A stretch of 64,000 nt of DNA from Methylomicrobium sp. wino1 (lineage in GTDB: Bacteria > Pseudomonadota > Gammaproteobacteria > Methylococcales > Methylomonadaceae), in the NCBI RefSeq assembly GCF_003932755.1, contig NZ_CP024202.1, forward strand, positions 558,001 to 622,000, written 5' to 3'. Every line of letters begins with the position of its first letter. Position 1 is the stretch's first letter. Both the position numbers and the translations under genes were made by a program. Below the pieces are notes generated by a model, which was not told the origin of the DNA, did no database searches, and saw only the letters and a list, made by a program, of their open reading frames with translations. Below are positions 16,830 to 26,558 of the stretch, in pieces.

Positions 16830-16905
16830 CGATCAACCCCCACTCTTGCCAACCGACCGGGGCGACGTCGAACATGACATGCATCGGCGGCCAATAGGTA
16901 ATACC
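16830..16905 (-). pseudogene. P-type ATPase C-terminal fragment
   Basis: On the minus strand the segment reads ITYWPPMHVMFDVAPVGWQ followed by EWGLI. This is the penultimate transmembrane loop of cation-transporting P-type ATPases, nearly identical to the segment at 19800-19880. Only about 25 residues remain. Confidence 0.6.
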
Positions 16906-17105
16906 AGCGCGTAGGATGCGGTAAACAACGTGCACAGCATCGATCGATCGCGACCGATGCGCTTTTCGGCCTTTTTACCTTTTGCGCGGCGAACGCCGAC
17001 ACTGTCAATTCGATGCTGACGGAATCGGTTTTCAGATGTTTTCCCAGCCAAACGCCGATAGGTTACAATCAGCCCGACTCACTTCCGGCAATCCCTGGTC
17101 TCACT

Positions 17106-18050
17106 ATGAACGATGCATTGGTCAGTTGCGAATGCTTACAACAGAATCCGGATGTTTCCGATCGAATCATCCTGGATGCCACCTACTTTTTGCCCCGTCA
17201 GCAACGTAATGCCCCAAAGGAATTCGATGCAGCGCATATCCCAGGCGCGCAATTTTTCGACATCGATAACATCGCCGATTCGACCTGTCCCCTGCCCCAT
17301 ACGCTGCCCGATGCCGTTCAGTTTGCCGAACAAGCGGGGCAATTGGGAATCGGCAATGATACGTGGGTGATCGTTTACGACAACAATCATTTTTTTGCGT
17401 CCGCCCGGGCCTGGTGGATGTTTCGAGTGTTCGGGCACGATAAGGTCAGTGTCTTGAACGGCGGCCTGACCCGGTGGCAACAGCTTCGGTTTCCGGTTAC
17501 GTCGGACTTCAGCCGGCCCTCGCCAAAACGCTTCGACGCGGTGTTTCGTCCCGAACTGTTTGCGGATTTGAAGCAAATGAAACTTATCCAACAACGAGGC
17601 AGCAAACAAATTCTGGATGCCCGCTCCGAGGACAGTTTCAACGCTCGGCGACCGCTACACGATGCCGGTCTTCTGCCGGGTCATATTCCGGGCAGCCTCA
17701 ATATTCCTTATAGAAGGTTATTTGCACCGGATGACTTCACGCTATTGCCGGACGAGCGGTTGCGGCGGATCTTTTTCGACGCCGGAGTGGATTTAACCAA
17801 GCCCATCGTCACCAGTTGCGGCTCGGGTGTTTCGGCGGCACTGCTACTGTTGGCGCTGTATCGGATCGGTCTGACGGATATCCCGATGTTCGACGGTTCA
17901 TGGGCACAATGGGGCCGGCAAGCGGATTTGCCGCGGCAAACGGCATTGAGCGCTTCGCCTTCCAAGTCGGCGCTGGTTAGCAAGGCTTCAAACCGTTGTT
18001 TTCGGGTCCAGTCTTTAGGACGTTGTTGCATAGTCTTTGTCGTTGAATGA
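17106..18050 (+). CDS. sseA: 3-mercaptopyruvate/thiosulfate sulfurtransferase with foreign C-terminal tail
   Basis: Two rhodanese domains. The first has DATYFLPRQQRNAPKEFDAAH and DIDNIADSTCPLPH; the second has the catalytic loop SCGSGVSA (Cys at about residue 238), the SseA-type CG(S/T)GVTA. It transfers sulfur from mercaptopyruvate or thiosulfate to thiols. I prefer the ATG at 17106 over that at 17013. After WGRQADLPRQT the last ~35 residues come from the opposite strand of an IS remnant, so the tail is foreign. The core of about 280 residues is complete and likely active. Confidence 0.85.
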   Translation: MNDALVSCECLQQNPDVSDRIILDATYFLPRQQRNAPKEFDAAHIPGAQFFDIDNIADSTCPLPHTLPDAVQFAEQAGQLGIGNDTWVIVYDNNHFFASARAWWMFRVFGHDKVSVLNGGLTRWQQLRFPVTSDFSRPSPKRFDAVFRPELFADLKQMKLIQQRGSKQILDARSEDSFNARRPLHDAGLLPGHIPGSLNIPYRRLFAPDDFTLLPDERLRRIFFDAGVDLTKPIVTSCGSGVSAALLLLALYRIGLTDIPMFDGSWAQWGRQADLPRQTALSASPSKSALVSKASNRCFRVQSLGRCCIVFVVE

Positions 18051-18235
18051 GATCGTGTCCGTTTAAGCCAGCCTTTCAGAGTAAACACGCTGATATTCAA
18101 TTCATCGGCAATCGATTGAATGCTTTTATCACCGCGTTGCAATACTTTGCTAAGGGCTTGCTCTTTAAATTCTTCACTATAACGGGTTTGCATTTTTTAC
18201 CTCTATAAAATTTTAGAGGCGACAACTAGCCTGAC
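17940..18235 (-). mobile_element. IS3-type element remnant: left end plus OrfA N-terminus
   Basis: On the minus strand an element end reading TGTCAGGCTAGTTGTCGCC (18217-18235) is followed by an ATG at 18193. The gene encodes RYSEEFKEQALSKVLQRGDK with a helix-turn-helix SIQSIADELNISVFTLKGWLK, and then TMQQRPKDWTRKQRFEALL. The coding part stops at about 17945, where it joins the sulfurtransferase end. The right end and OrfB are missing. Confidence 0.65.
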
Positions 18236-18329
18236 ACAGAGGGGTCTTGAGCTTACTCATGTCTTTACCTCGCTTTTGAGATTGCTTCACATCACGCTTA
18301 AACTGGCCGGAGTAGTCGGGTTGACGCAT
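18213..18329 (-). pseudogene. YafQ-like toxin, truncated by an IS
   Basis: The frame starts ATG overlapping the antitoxin stop (TGATG) and encodes MRQPDYSGQFKRDVKQSQKR followed by GKDMSKLK. This is the usual start of YafQ-type mRNA interferases (about 90 residues when complete). After about 30 residues it runs into the IS end and stops. The toxin is therefore inactive while its antitoxin remains. Confidence 0.7.
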
Positions 18330-18589
18330 CAGATGTCAAGCTGTTCAAAGAGGTCATTAGCATCTTTAGCGTGATGAATATCTTCACCTCGCTCACTCTT
18401 GGCGAGCGTTTCAGCAGTCAGTTTATTGGGAACGCGCATCTCGAAAGGCAGTGCTTTTTCCTTGGCAACCTTGGTCAAAACAATACGCACCACGTCGGAT
18501 ACGGTAAGCCCCATATCCGCCAGTACAGCTGTAGCTTCTTCTTTAAGTTTTTCGTCGATTCTTGCTCGTACATAAGCGGTGGCGGCCAT
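18329..18589 (-). CDS. RelB/DinJ-family antitoxin (orphaned)
   Basis: An 86-residue ribbon-helix-helix-type protein: MAATAYVRARIDEKLKEEA, VLADMGLTVSDVVRIVLTKVA and ALPFEMRVPNKLT are typical of DinJ. It normally binds YafQ and represses the operon. Because the following toxin gene is broken, it is an orphan antitoxin that could still protect against related toxins. Confidence 0.85.
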   Translation of the reverse strand: MAATAYVRARIDEKLKEEATAVLADMGLTVSDVVRIVLTKVAKEKALPFEMRVPNKLTAETLAKSERGEDIHHAKDANDLFEQLDI

Positions 18590-19300
18590 ATTCTTGCTCC
18601 TCTGTGGTTAAGGGAATATTGTAGCTCAAATGAACTACACTATACTAATCGACTAAGATGATTGGATTATCAATACGCGTAAGTACTGTTATGTAACAGC
18701 TTGTAAAAGATCGAGGTCAGACCCTGAGGTATCCCCACGAAATAGCCAAATAAAACAAATTGCTATGGCTGAAAATTGATAAATATATTGATTATTTTCA
18801 TCGTTCCTACGCTCTGCGTGGGAATGCATCCCGGGACGCTCTGCGTCCCCAGAGGTCGATAATCCCGACAAGAGCAACGATACATTCTCTACAGTTTCTT
18901 AATCCGATTGCCCGCCGCAGTCAACGCAGAGCGTCTAAAGCGGCATTCCCACGAAAAATATCAGGGTCATGAAAAATATCAGGGTCAGACCTTGGAAAAA
19001 TATCAGGGTCAGACCTTGTATTTGACATTTAGATCTTTTTGTTCTTGAACGAGAAGGGCCTGTGGTCTTCGGGGGCTTGCATCGAACATTGTTAGTCATG
19101 CGTATAAATGCACATTGTTTAAGTTTGGTTAGCGATGACTAATCGCTACAATACCCTTTTTCTATTTGATGTGAGCCAAGCTCTAGCGAATGGCGCAATG
19201 AATCAGGCGGAAAAAGGAATCGTGAATGATAAATGTTAGGCTTAACTCCGTTTTGCAGACTGGCGGACGCGATTCAAGTCTTTAATGCCTGACGGATAAA
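18590..19300. other. 700-bp repeat-rich region without genes
   Basis: It contains a family C repeat (CGTTCCTACGCTCTGCGTGGGAATGC, from 18802), then ATATCAGGGTCA strings repeated three times in tandem (18958-19018, the last two with CAGACCTTG spacers). The right edge (from 19255) is the start of the duplicated segment and still carries the last codons of the rubredoxin-MBL gene. I see no open frame with family resemblance. Confidence 0.55.
18958..19018. repeat. Three tandem AAATATCAGGGTCA(GACCTTG) units
   Basis: AAAATATCAGGGTCA occurs three times at about 15-24 base spacing. The CAGGGTCAGACC core recalls the inverted-repeat element at 6507 and the sequence near 2660, which points to remnants of one repeat family. 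Confidence 0.55.
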
Positions 19301-19713
19301 ATGAGGTAGCAACGCCTGAGAATTACGAACCAAGCAAAGAAATCGCCCCTCACCCGACGAAACTGGTCGTCTATTACGACAGCGCCTGTCCGAAATACAT
19401 TCGCGACCGGCGCCAATATGAAAAACTGGCGGGACGTCATGGAAAAGACGTTTATTGGTTCGATATCACCGGCCAAGAAAGCCGCCTACACGAATTAGCC
19501 ATCGACCCACAAAAAGCCTTAATGGAGTTGCATGTCAGCGACGCGAAAGGCCGTGTCGTTTCGGAACTCGATGCCTACATTCTATTGATGAATAAAATTC
19601 CCTTGTTGAAGCCGCCGGCTTAGTTGATCAGCTTGCCGCTGATTCGGCCATTTCTTGCCAATCCGTATCATCGGCAAGTCAATCGCCGATTGCAAAAAAG
19701 GGGCCTGCTTTAG
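19301..19713 (+). pseudogene. Degenerate second copy of the DCC-family gene
   Basis: It aligns base for base with 16405-16818. The start region now reads ATGAGGTAG (an immediate stop), the internal ATG is changed to ACG, one CxxC cysteine codon is changed to Tyr, and a Trp codon has become TAG at 19621. The copy begins about 45 bp earlier, in the end of the rubredoxin-MBL gene. Confidence 0.85.
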
Positions 19714-20538
19714 CTTCGATGGATCGACCACCCCCTTCTAAACCGCCGCCGCAACAGTTTTTCCAAACCCACCGTCGTGTAAACGATGAAACCGGCCGTG
19801 ATGATCAATCCCCACTCCTGCCAACCGGATAGGGGCGACGCCGAACAAGGCATGCATCGGCGGCCAATACGTAAATATCAGCTGCAGTAGTGTCATCATG
19901 ACCACGCCGATGCCGCTGCCGTAAGTCACCAGCGTCGATGAAAACGCCATATTGCTGCAATCGGCCAACACGGTTTCCAAGGGCAAGCTAGCGAGACGCT
20001 TTTCGACCGGCATCGATTCTCCGGTAAACGCCGACTCGTCGATTTGCAATTCGCGAATTTTAAGCAAACGTAAATCGGCGGGAACCTTGTCGCCGGATTG
20101 CAAAATGACGATGTCTCCCGGTACCAATTCAGAACCGGAAAGAATCCGTCTAAGCCCGCCGCGCAGCACGGTACAATTGATGTCGAAAGCCTGAGCCAAG
20201 GCATTGATCTCTTTCAGCGCGTTGGCTTCTTGGATGAATCCGATTATCGCATTGACCAGCACGACGCCGAAAATCACGCTACTGTCGACCCATTCCTCCA
20301 AGAAGGCCGTCAAGGCCCCGGCGCAGAGCAGAATATAGATCAAGGGCTGATGAAACTGCGACAGAAACAGCCTAAGCGGCCCCTTGCCACGGCGCACGGT
20401 CAACTGATTCGGCCCGTACTTTGCCGAACGCCTCCGCGCTTCGTCGTCGCTCAAACCTTGGCCGGCGTCGGCGTGCAATGCTTGCAGGATTGTTGAGGTT
20501 TCGAGGCTGTGCCAAACCTGAATGGGAGCTTTCTTCAT
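19713..20538 (-). pseudogene. Cation-transporting P-type ATPase with internal deletion
   Basis: The N-terminal part is well preserved: actuator-domain text such as LQSGDKVPADLRLLKI and DESAFTGESMPVEK, preceded by the first membrane pair. After SSTLVTYGSG it jumps directly to LQLIFTYWPPMHALFG near the C-terminus, so the phosphorylation (DKTGT) and nucleotide-binding domains are missing (about 600 residues). A single-base frameshift follows; the other frame continues GWQEWGLIITAGFIVYTT. It cannot transport. The family is the Ca2+/Mg2+-type (P2A-like) ATPases. Confidence 0.85.
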
Positions 20539-20969
20539 CTTGGGGTTTCGTATCAAATAACTTCCCGATTGATCATCGCTCCTTCGCTCTACGCTCGCCG
20601 TTATTTACAAGTTTCTTGTAAGCTGGGCTGAGCGCTCGCGAAGCCCGGCATTTACGACATTACTTGAGCTCGCAAGGCTTCCATCGACCTCGTCAACACA
20701 AATGGGGTTAGCCTTGAGGTTGAGATAAGATGGCCTCGATGCCGTTTATTGTCAGCTAAACGCGCCCGGCTCCGAAATCGCGATCTAGGGATCGCTCCCA
20801 CAGAGAACGCCCCACACCTAAAGCTAGGTGAAGGGAAGCCACTGATGCTCGACAGCCATGGTTTTCATCGAAGCCCCGATGTGCAATGTTTCTGGTTCCC
20901 ACAGTCCTCCGTGGGAACCCATAAATACTGTGAAAGTCATGGCAGGAGGGACGTTTCGTGCGACCACGC
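20539..20969. other. 430-bp region with family A and C repeat fragments
   Basis: 20774-20808 is a half copy of the family A hairpin (GAAATCGCGATCTAGGGATCG). 20886-20925 resembles part of family C (TTCCCACAGTCCTCCGTGGGAACCC, itself a hairpin). No gene is supported. Confidence 0.5.
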
Positions 20970-22433
20970 TCAGCGTTTGCCGCCGAGCAGCGACCCCATG
21001 ATGCCGCGCACGATCTGGCGGCCGAGCTGCGAGCCGATGGTTCTCGCGGTGCTCTTGATCAGCGCCTCGCCGACGCTTTGCCGATTCGAAGCGCCGGACC
21101 GTCTCGTTGTCGACGCCTTGAGATCGCGTGCTGCTTGCGCCTGAAATGCCTGCTGCTCGGCTTTGTGCTTCAACATTTCGTAGGCCGATTCGCGGTCGAC
21201 CATTTGATCGTAACGTCCTTTGAACGGCGAGCGACCGATCAGTTCGCTACGTTGTTCATCGCTAAGCGTTCCGATTTTCGACTCGGGCGGCCGGATCAAC
21301 GTACGCTCGACCGGGGTTGGGCTGCCGTCCTTGTTCAGCACCGAAACCAGTGCTTCGCCGGTCTTCAGCTCTTGCAACACAGTTTCGGTATCGAAGCCAG
21401 AATTGGCCCTGAACGTTTGCGCGACGTTTTTTAGCACCTTACGATCGGCCGGCGTGAATGCGCGTAGCGCATGCTGGATTTTCAGCCCCATCTGGCCAAG
21501 AATCGGCGCAGGAATATCCAAGGGACTTTGACTAATGAAATAGACGCCGACGCCCTTCGAACGGATCAGCCTGACGATTTGTTCGATCTTGTCGAGCAAG
21601 ACTTTCGGCGCCTGATTGAACAGTAAATGCGCTTCGTCAAAAAATAGCACCAGCTTCGGTCTATCGCTATCGCCCACTTCGGGTAAGGTTTCGTAAAGTT
21701 CCGACAACATCCATAGCAGAAAGGTCGCATACAGCCGCGGTGATTTTGTCGTCAATTCGGTCGCATCGAGAATGCTGATCACGCCATTGCCGGAAAAATC
21801 GGTCCGGCAAAAATCATCAAGCTCGATCGCAGGCTCGGCAAAGAAATGTTCTGCGCCTTGTTCCTCGAGCACCAACAGACGCCGCTGTATCGCACCGATG
21901 CTTGCCGATGTGATGTTGCCGTATTGCCTGGACAGTGCCGCTGAATTTTCACCCATCCAATTCAACATCGCGCGCAAATCTTTAAGGTCCAGCAATAACA
22001 ACCCTTCGTCGTCGGCGATTTTAAAGCCACTATAAATCACACCGGTTTGCGTGTCGTTCAATTCCAACAGATTGCTGAGCAACAAAGGACCGAGATCGGA
22101 CATCGTCGTACGCACCGGATGCCCGTTTCGGCCGAACAAATCCCAAAAGACCGAGGGATTTCCCCGGAATTGGAAGTCGGCGATACCGATTCCCGTCACG
22201 CGTTCTGTAATTTTTTCGTGCGCTTGCCCTGGCGTCGCGATTCCCGACAAGTCTCCTTTGATATCGGCCAAAAATACCGGTACACCCAGTCTCGAAAAAC
22301 CTTCCGCCAAAACTTGCAAAGTCACGGTCTTACCGGTCCCCGTCGCACCGGAAATGACGCCATGACGATTCGCCATCGCGGCATCCATCAATAGTTGGCC
22401 GTTGGCCGTTCCGCCGATCAATACTGTTTTCAT
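20970..22433 (-). CDS. HerA-like ATPase/helicase of the DUF853 (YjgR) family
   Basis: 487 residues. Walker A GATGTGKT (29-36), a DIKGDLSG segment, Walker B LVLFFDEAHLLF and the sensor FISQSP are in the order of HerA/FtsK-superfamily motor proteins. The C-terminal third is basic and charged (around STTRRSGASNRQS). The E. coli relative YjgR has no assigned role. It stands alone, with a repeat region downstream and the large sensor gene upstream on the same strand. Confidence 0.85.
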   Translation of the reverse strand: MKTVLIGGTANGQLLMDAAMANRHGVISGATGTGKTVTLQVLAEGFSRLGVPVFLADIKGDLSGIATPGQAHEKITERVTGIGIADFQFRGNPSVFWDLFGRNGHPVRTTMSDLGPLLLSNLLELNDTQTGVIYSGFKIADDEGLLLLDLKDLRAMLNWMGENSAALSRQYGNITSASIGAIQRRLLVLEEQGAEHFFAEPAIELDDFCRTDFSGNGVISILDATELTTKSPRLYATFLLWMLSELYETLPEVGDSDRPKLVLFFDEAHLLFNQAPKVLLDKIEQIVRLIRSKGVGVYFISQSPLDIPAPILGQMGLKIQHALRAFTPADRKVLKNVAQTFRANSGFDTETVLQELKTGEALVSVLNKDGSPTPVERTLIRPPESKIGTLSDEQRSELIGRSPFKGRYDQMVDRESAYEMLKHKAEQQAFQAQAARDLKASTTRRSGASNRQSVGEALIKSTARTIGSQLGRQIVRGIMGSLLGGKR

Positions 22434-22526
22434 TGTAGGCTCCTTAGCCGACTCAAGTTGCTGTCATGCTATCACACGAGTTGAACCAGCCATAAGCGGG
22501 CAATGACAGGAATGTCAAATGGCTCA

Positions 22527-25500
22527 TTATCCAAGATAGCGCCGAATATCCACTTCATCGATCTGCTCGGGGCATAGGTAACGTTTTGCGTACTCCAAAT
22601 AGGCGCCGCTACGCAGGAAAAGTTCGAAAACATCACGGTCCACATGCCGCTCTTCCACCATTTTATGCAAGATATCGAGCGCGGCACTAATCGGCTTTGC
22701 ATCTTTATACGGTCGGTCGGCAGCCGTCAATGCTTCGAAAATGTCGGCCAGCACCATGATACGCTCCGGAATCGAAAGGTCTTTGGCGGTTAGCCTGCGC
22801 GGATAACCGCGCCCATCTAGCGTTTCATGATGAGTGGAAGCATAGCGAGGCACCTGGAGCAAATCTTCGGGTAACGGCAATTTATCGAGCATTTTGATCG
22901 TGCTGATCATGTGCTCGTTAATCTTAAAGCGATCTTCTTCGGTCAAGGTACCCCGTGAGACGGTCAGATTGTGCAACTCGCCCAGATTGTAAAGATGTTT
23001 CGGTATCGCCATTTTGATGCCCAAGCGCTCATCATGGATGTTGTTTCGTAAGCGCTTGATGATATGCCAAGATTTATCCGCCAACAGTGGCTCCGTGGCT
23101 GGCAGCGATGTTGGCGCCTCGGGATAGCGTGCAAGTTCGATCGGAGATAAGCCTAATCGGTCGTCGAAATGCCGCTGCCAAGTGATGCGTGCCAACTCAT
23201 TCAACCTATCGATATCGGCCTCGCTCATGCTTTCACCGCCCAAATTGCATTCGGCTACGAAGGCAAAGTCCTCCTGGAGTTTTTGCTGGCCCCTCTGTAC
23301 TTCGAGTCGGCGCCGTTCCTCGTCATTCGGCGCGGCCAAACATTGCTTCCAATAGTCGATTTCGGCATCGCGCCACAACACTTCGAAGCGCATGCGGATT
23401 TCGTGAATGCGATTATAAATCGTCTCGAGCTTGGTGCTTTTATCGATGATGTGCTCCGGCGTCGTAATCTTGCCGCAGTCGTGCAACCAGGCTCCGATAC
23501 GGAATTCGCGCCAGGCATCTTCGTTACCGAAACCGAATGTATCGAATGGCGGTCGACGGCTCTCTTCGGCTTTTTGCGCCAACAAGATAGCCAACTCTGG
23601 AACCCTCGCACAGTGCTTCGCCGTATAAGCCGACTTGTCATCGATGGCTTGAGCGATCAACTGGATGAACGACTCCATCAACTCTTCCCGTTCTTTGGCA
23701 TGCCGCTGTATCGAGTGAACCATAGTCATCATCGAATCCGATAGCTCATCGATTTCGATAATATGGCTGTCCATCGGATCGAGTTCGCCATATCGGCGCC
23801 GTTGAATCTTTTCGTTTTCCAGAGCGAGATGCTTGATTGGCTTAACAATCAACGAAGCCAGCCAAAATGCAAGCGGCAACAATAATAAAAGACAGCCGCC
23901 GGTAATCAATAACACGGTATTGACTTGACTAACGGCCGGAGCCAGCACGGCGGATGCCGGCGTGATCACGGCAAAAAAATCGGCCGCCCGTTGATTTTCG
24001 CCAATGGCCTGCGCATAGACGAAGTGCGGCTCGCCATCGAACTCCATTTTATGCAGCCTATTGAGTTCGGAAGATTTCGAAGCCAAGCTGATGAGTTCTT
24101 GGTATGGAACCATAACATCCTGATTAGTGCCCCTTTCCGCATCGATAAGCCAGCGCGACTTTAACCAACCTAGTTGTTGTTCGGTTAAATTATCCAGGGC
24201 CGAGTTAATCAGCTCGATAATTTCTTTCCGTTGTGGCCGCGCTACAAAGTGCAAGCTATTGGGAATTTTAGTGTCGCCCCAGTCCAACTCCTCATAGACC
24301 GCGACATCATCGAAGAAAAATTGCCGTGCCGTATAATGCAGAATGGCGGCAGTATCGAGCCCGGCATCGACTTCGCCTTGCCGGAGCGCATCGAACAGAC
24401 CCCGAACGCCATCGACTTCGACAATGTCGATGTCCGGAAACATTTGCTTGAAAGGAGCGATGATGGACCAACCGGCCGGTATTGCAACCCGTTTTCCCTG
24501 CAATTGTCGGATTGATGTGACCGGCATTTGATCCTTGCGCATCAAAATACCATCCGGTGGCTCTGCAAAGGCCTTGCTTAATATTCCCAAGGCGGCGTTT
24601 TGTTCGGTACCGACCACCGGCTGCAAAATATCGATCTGACCGGCACGATACATCGCGACCAGTTCAGGCCAGCTATATCCGTTGACATAGTCGAACTGCA
24701 AGCCGGTCATTTGCTCGATCATCGATAAAAGGTCGATAGCATAACCGAATGGTTCGCCGGCGATGACAAAATCGAACGGCGGCCAATCGAGCTCGTTCGA
24801 AACCGTCAATACGGGGGTTTTCGCTATCAACTGCCGCTGTTCATCGCCAAGCAAGAGGGGTTCGACTTTCGGCATTGCGATCGGCGGCATTCGATTTTCA
24901 CTGGAAGCAATGATTTCGCCATTGCCCTGATAGAGATAAATGCGGCTATCTTTGCTCAACATTTGTTCATTGAGCTTATCGGACAAAGTAGACAACGCAA
25001 TATCGACCGCCAGAACCGCATCCCGACCGGTGATCCGCATCGAATAAGTCTGGCCGGGCGCTTGAAGGTGTTGGAATTGATAAGGAGCGGTTTTATGAAC
25101 CCGGCCCAATTTGGCTTGTATATACCAAGGGCGTTTGTTGGCTAAATAGTCGCTCCGCTCTGTTCGGCTGGTTCGGAGATTAAATTGCTCATCATAATAG
25201 TGAAATGCCCGAACTCGCTGCTCGCCTTTGCCCAAGACAGTGATAACGATCCACCTGTCCTGTGGCAATGCCCGTAATTGAGTTCGAACGGCTTCGCTCG
25301 TATTCAGATTGATCAGTTCGTAAAAATCGCCATCGTCAAAACCGATATAAGCGGCATAGAACAAAGGGTTTTCATCGAGAACTTCAGCAAAGATGTCGCG
25401 GGTTCGCTCCGTAACTCGGCCTTCGCTCAAAATCTCCGGATTACCGGCCAGTATGCGCGTGGTATCAAGCGCGCGTCGATCCATGGCTGTCAAATATTCA

Positions 25501-25682
25501 CTGGTACTCGCAGCGGATTGGCGATAGGTAATCAGAGTCGATTCGACCGCCAATGAGCTCGTAAAATAAAATTGCAAGCTAATGGCGACAATCACGGTCA
25601 GCGATGTCATCAATAAAAACAGGCTGACAACAGTGATTTTGATAGAAAACTTAAACTGCTTGTTTTTCTGCGATATTGTCAT
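22527..25682 (-). CDS. Membrane sensor: Cache-like + solute-binding + HAMP + HD-GYP phosphodiesterase
   Basis: 1051 residues. There is a membrane helix at about 16-40; a periplasmic Cache-like region (50-260); a bacterial solute-binding type 3 domain (about 290-515, with LDWPPFDFVIAGEPFGYAIDL and FDALRQGEVDAGLD); a second membrane helix near 600; HAMP-like residues; and a C-terminal HD-GYP domain. The HD motif is H734-D735 (HDCGKITTPEH). The GYP motif is HHETLDGRGYP (951-961). HD-GYP domains hydrolyse cyclic-di-GMP, so the protein probably links an external small molecule to c-di-GMP level. An insert between the two HD parts is longer than usual. Confidence 0.85.
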   Translation of the reverse strand: MTISQKNKQFKFSIKITVVSLFLLMTSLTVIVAISLQFYFTSSLAVESTLITYRQSAASTSEYLTAMDRRALDTTRILAGNPEILSEGRVTERTRDIFAEVLDENPLFYAAYIGFDDGDFYELINLNTSEAVRTQLRALPQDRWIVITVLGKGEQRVRAFHYYDEQFNLRTSRTERSDYLANKRPWYIQAKLGRVHKTAPYQFQHLQAPGQTYSMRITGRDAVLAVDIALSTLSDKLNEQMLSKDSRIYLYQGNGEIIASSENRMPPIAMPKVEPLLLGDEQRQLIAKTPVLTVSNELDWPPFDFVIAGEPFGYAIDLLSMIEQMTGLQFDYVNGYSWPELVAMYRAGQIDILQPVVGTEQNAALGILSKAFAEPPDGILMRKDQMPVTSIRQLQGKRVAIPAGWSIIAPFKQMFPDIDIVEVDGVRGLFDALRQGEVDAGLDTAAILHYTARQFFFDDVAVYEELDWGDTKIPNSLHFVARPQRKEIIELINSALDNLTEQQLGWLKSRWLIDAERGTNQDVMVPYQELISLASKSSELNRLHKMEFDGEPHFVYAQAIGENQRAADFFAVITPASAVLAPAVSQVNTVLLITGGCLLLLLPLAFWLASLIVKPIKHLALENEKIQRRRYGELDPMDSHIIEIDELSDSMMTMVHSIQRHAKEREELMESFIQLIAQAIDDKSAYTAKHCARVPELAILLAQKAEESRRPPFDTFGFGNEDAWREFRIGAWLHDCGKITTPEHIIDKSTKLETIYNRIHEIRMRFEVLWRDAEIDYWKQCLAAPNDEERRRLEVQRGQQKLQEDFAFVAECNLGGESMSEADIDRLNELARITWQRHFDDRLGLSPIELARYPEAPTSLPATEPLLADKSWHIIKRLRNNIHDERLGIKMAIPKHLYNLGELHNLTVSRGTLTEEDRFKINEHMISTIKMLDKLPLPEDLLQVPRYASTHHETLDGRGYPRRLTAKDLSIPERIMVLADIFEALTAADRPYKDAKPISAALDILHKMVEERHVDRDVFELFLRSGAYLEYAKRYLCPEQIDEVDIRRYLG

Positions 25683-25842
25683 TTTTCCCTTCGTACACCG
25701 TTGGTATTGCTTTCATCGAAAACGCCGTCATCATGTATCGACAAAGGTATCAGCGCGGAGTAAAACAGTCTAGGAACGCCAGTCAGTATCGGAAGAATCA
25801 TGAAAAATATGCCGGCCGCCGAAATTCTTTTTTACGCCTGCG

Positions 25843-26493
25843 TTATTCAACCGGATAACCCAACGGCAGCAAATACAACGGGCGTTGATCTTTGGGCAGT
25901 TTGAGGGCTTGCGCTACACGCTTATCGTTGAACGCACCAATCGGCACGCCGGCTAGGCCTTGAGCGGTCGCTTGCAATAATAGATTCTGAGCGGCATGAC
26001 CGACTTCAATTGGGACATAAAGATTAGCGCGCTCTCGATATTTGATGGAGGTTCTTTCGAAAACGGCGGTAAAGACAAAAACGGCCGGCGCCGAACCGAC
26101 TGCATCTTGGTCTAGCGAAGCTTTTTGCAGTTCAAGGCGACGGTCGCCTTCGACAGTGCGTTTGAGCTCATGACGCTCAGGAATATAGCGATAAATTCCG
26201 GCCGGCAGTACGACATAGGTTTCTAGCGGATACAATGCACCGGCCGAAGGCGCTGCACGCAGGCTGCCCTTTGTATCGGTAATGCCTTGCGCCGCCCAAA
26301 GCAATTGCCCGATCTGCTCGATCGATAAAGTTTTTGCCGCAAACGCCCGTATTGAGCGTCGCTCGGCGATGCTTTGTTCCAGCGACATCGATCCGGCAAC
26401 TTTCGCTTGCGGTAGATGAATCGTTTCGTCAAAAGCCATCGCTTGAGAAATAAGCACCATCGGGATCAATCCTATCGAGTTCACGGCTTGCAC
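25843..26493 (-). CDS. SagB/ThcOx-type nitroreductase-family dehydrogenase
   Basis: 216 residues. A hydrophobic start (MQAVNSIGLIPMVLISQAMA) may be a signal peptide. The flavin-binding nitroreductase fold is seen in SIAERRSIRAF, LLWAAQGITD, APSAGALYPLETYVV and VGHAAQNLLLQATAQGLAGVPIGAF. SagB-type enzymes oxidise azolines in peptide natural products or act as general FMN dehydrogenases. No precursor peptide or cyclodehydratase lies nearby, so the substrate is open. Confidence 0.8.
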   Translation of the reverse strand: MQAVNSIGLIPMVLISQAMAFDETIHLPQAKVAGSMSLEQSIAERRSIRAFAAKTLSIEQIGQLLWAAQGITDTKGSLRAAPSAGALYPLETYVVLPAGIYRYIPERHELKRTVEGDRRLELQKASLDQDAVGSAPAVFVFTAVFERTSIKYRERANLYVPIEVGHAAQNLLLQATAQGLAGVPIGAFNDKRVAQALKLPKDQRPLYLLPLGYPVE

Positions 26494-26558
26494 CTCAGTA
26501 GTCGTCTAGATCCAATTTAGTGTAGCATTTCGGCAGGTTTTCAATGCGGATTTAAACC

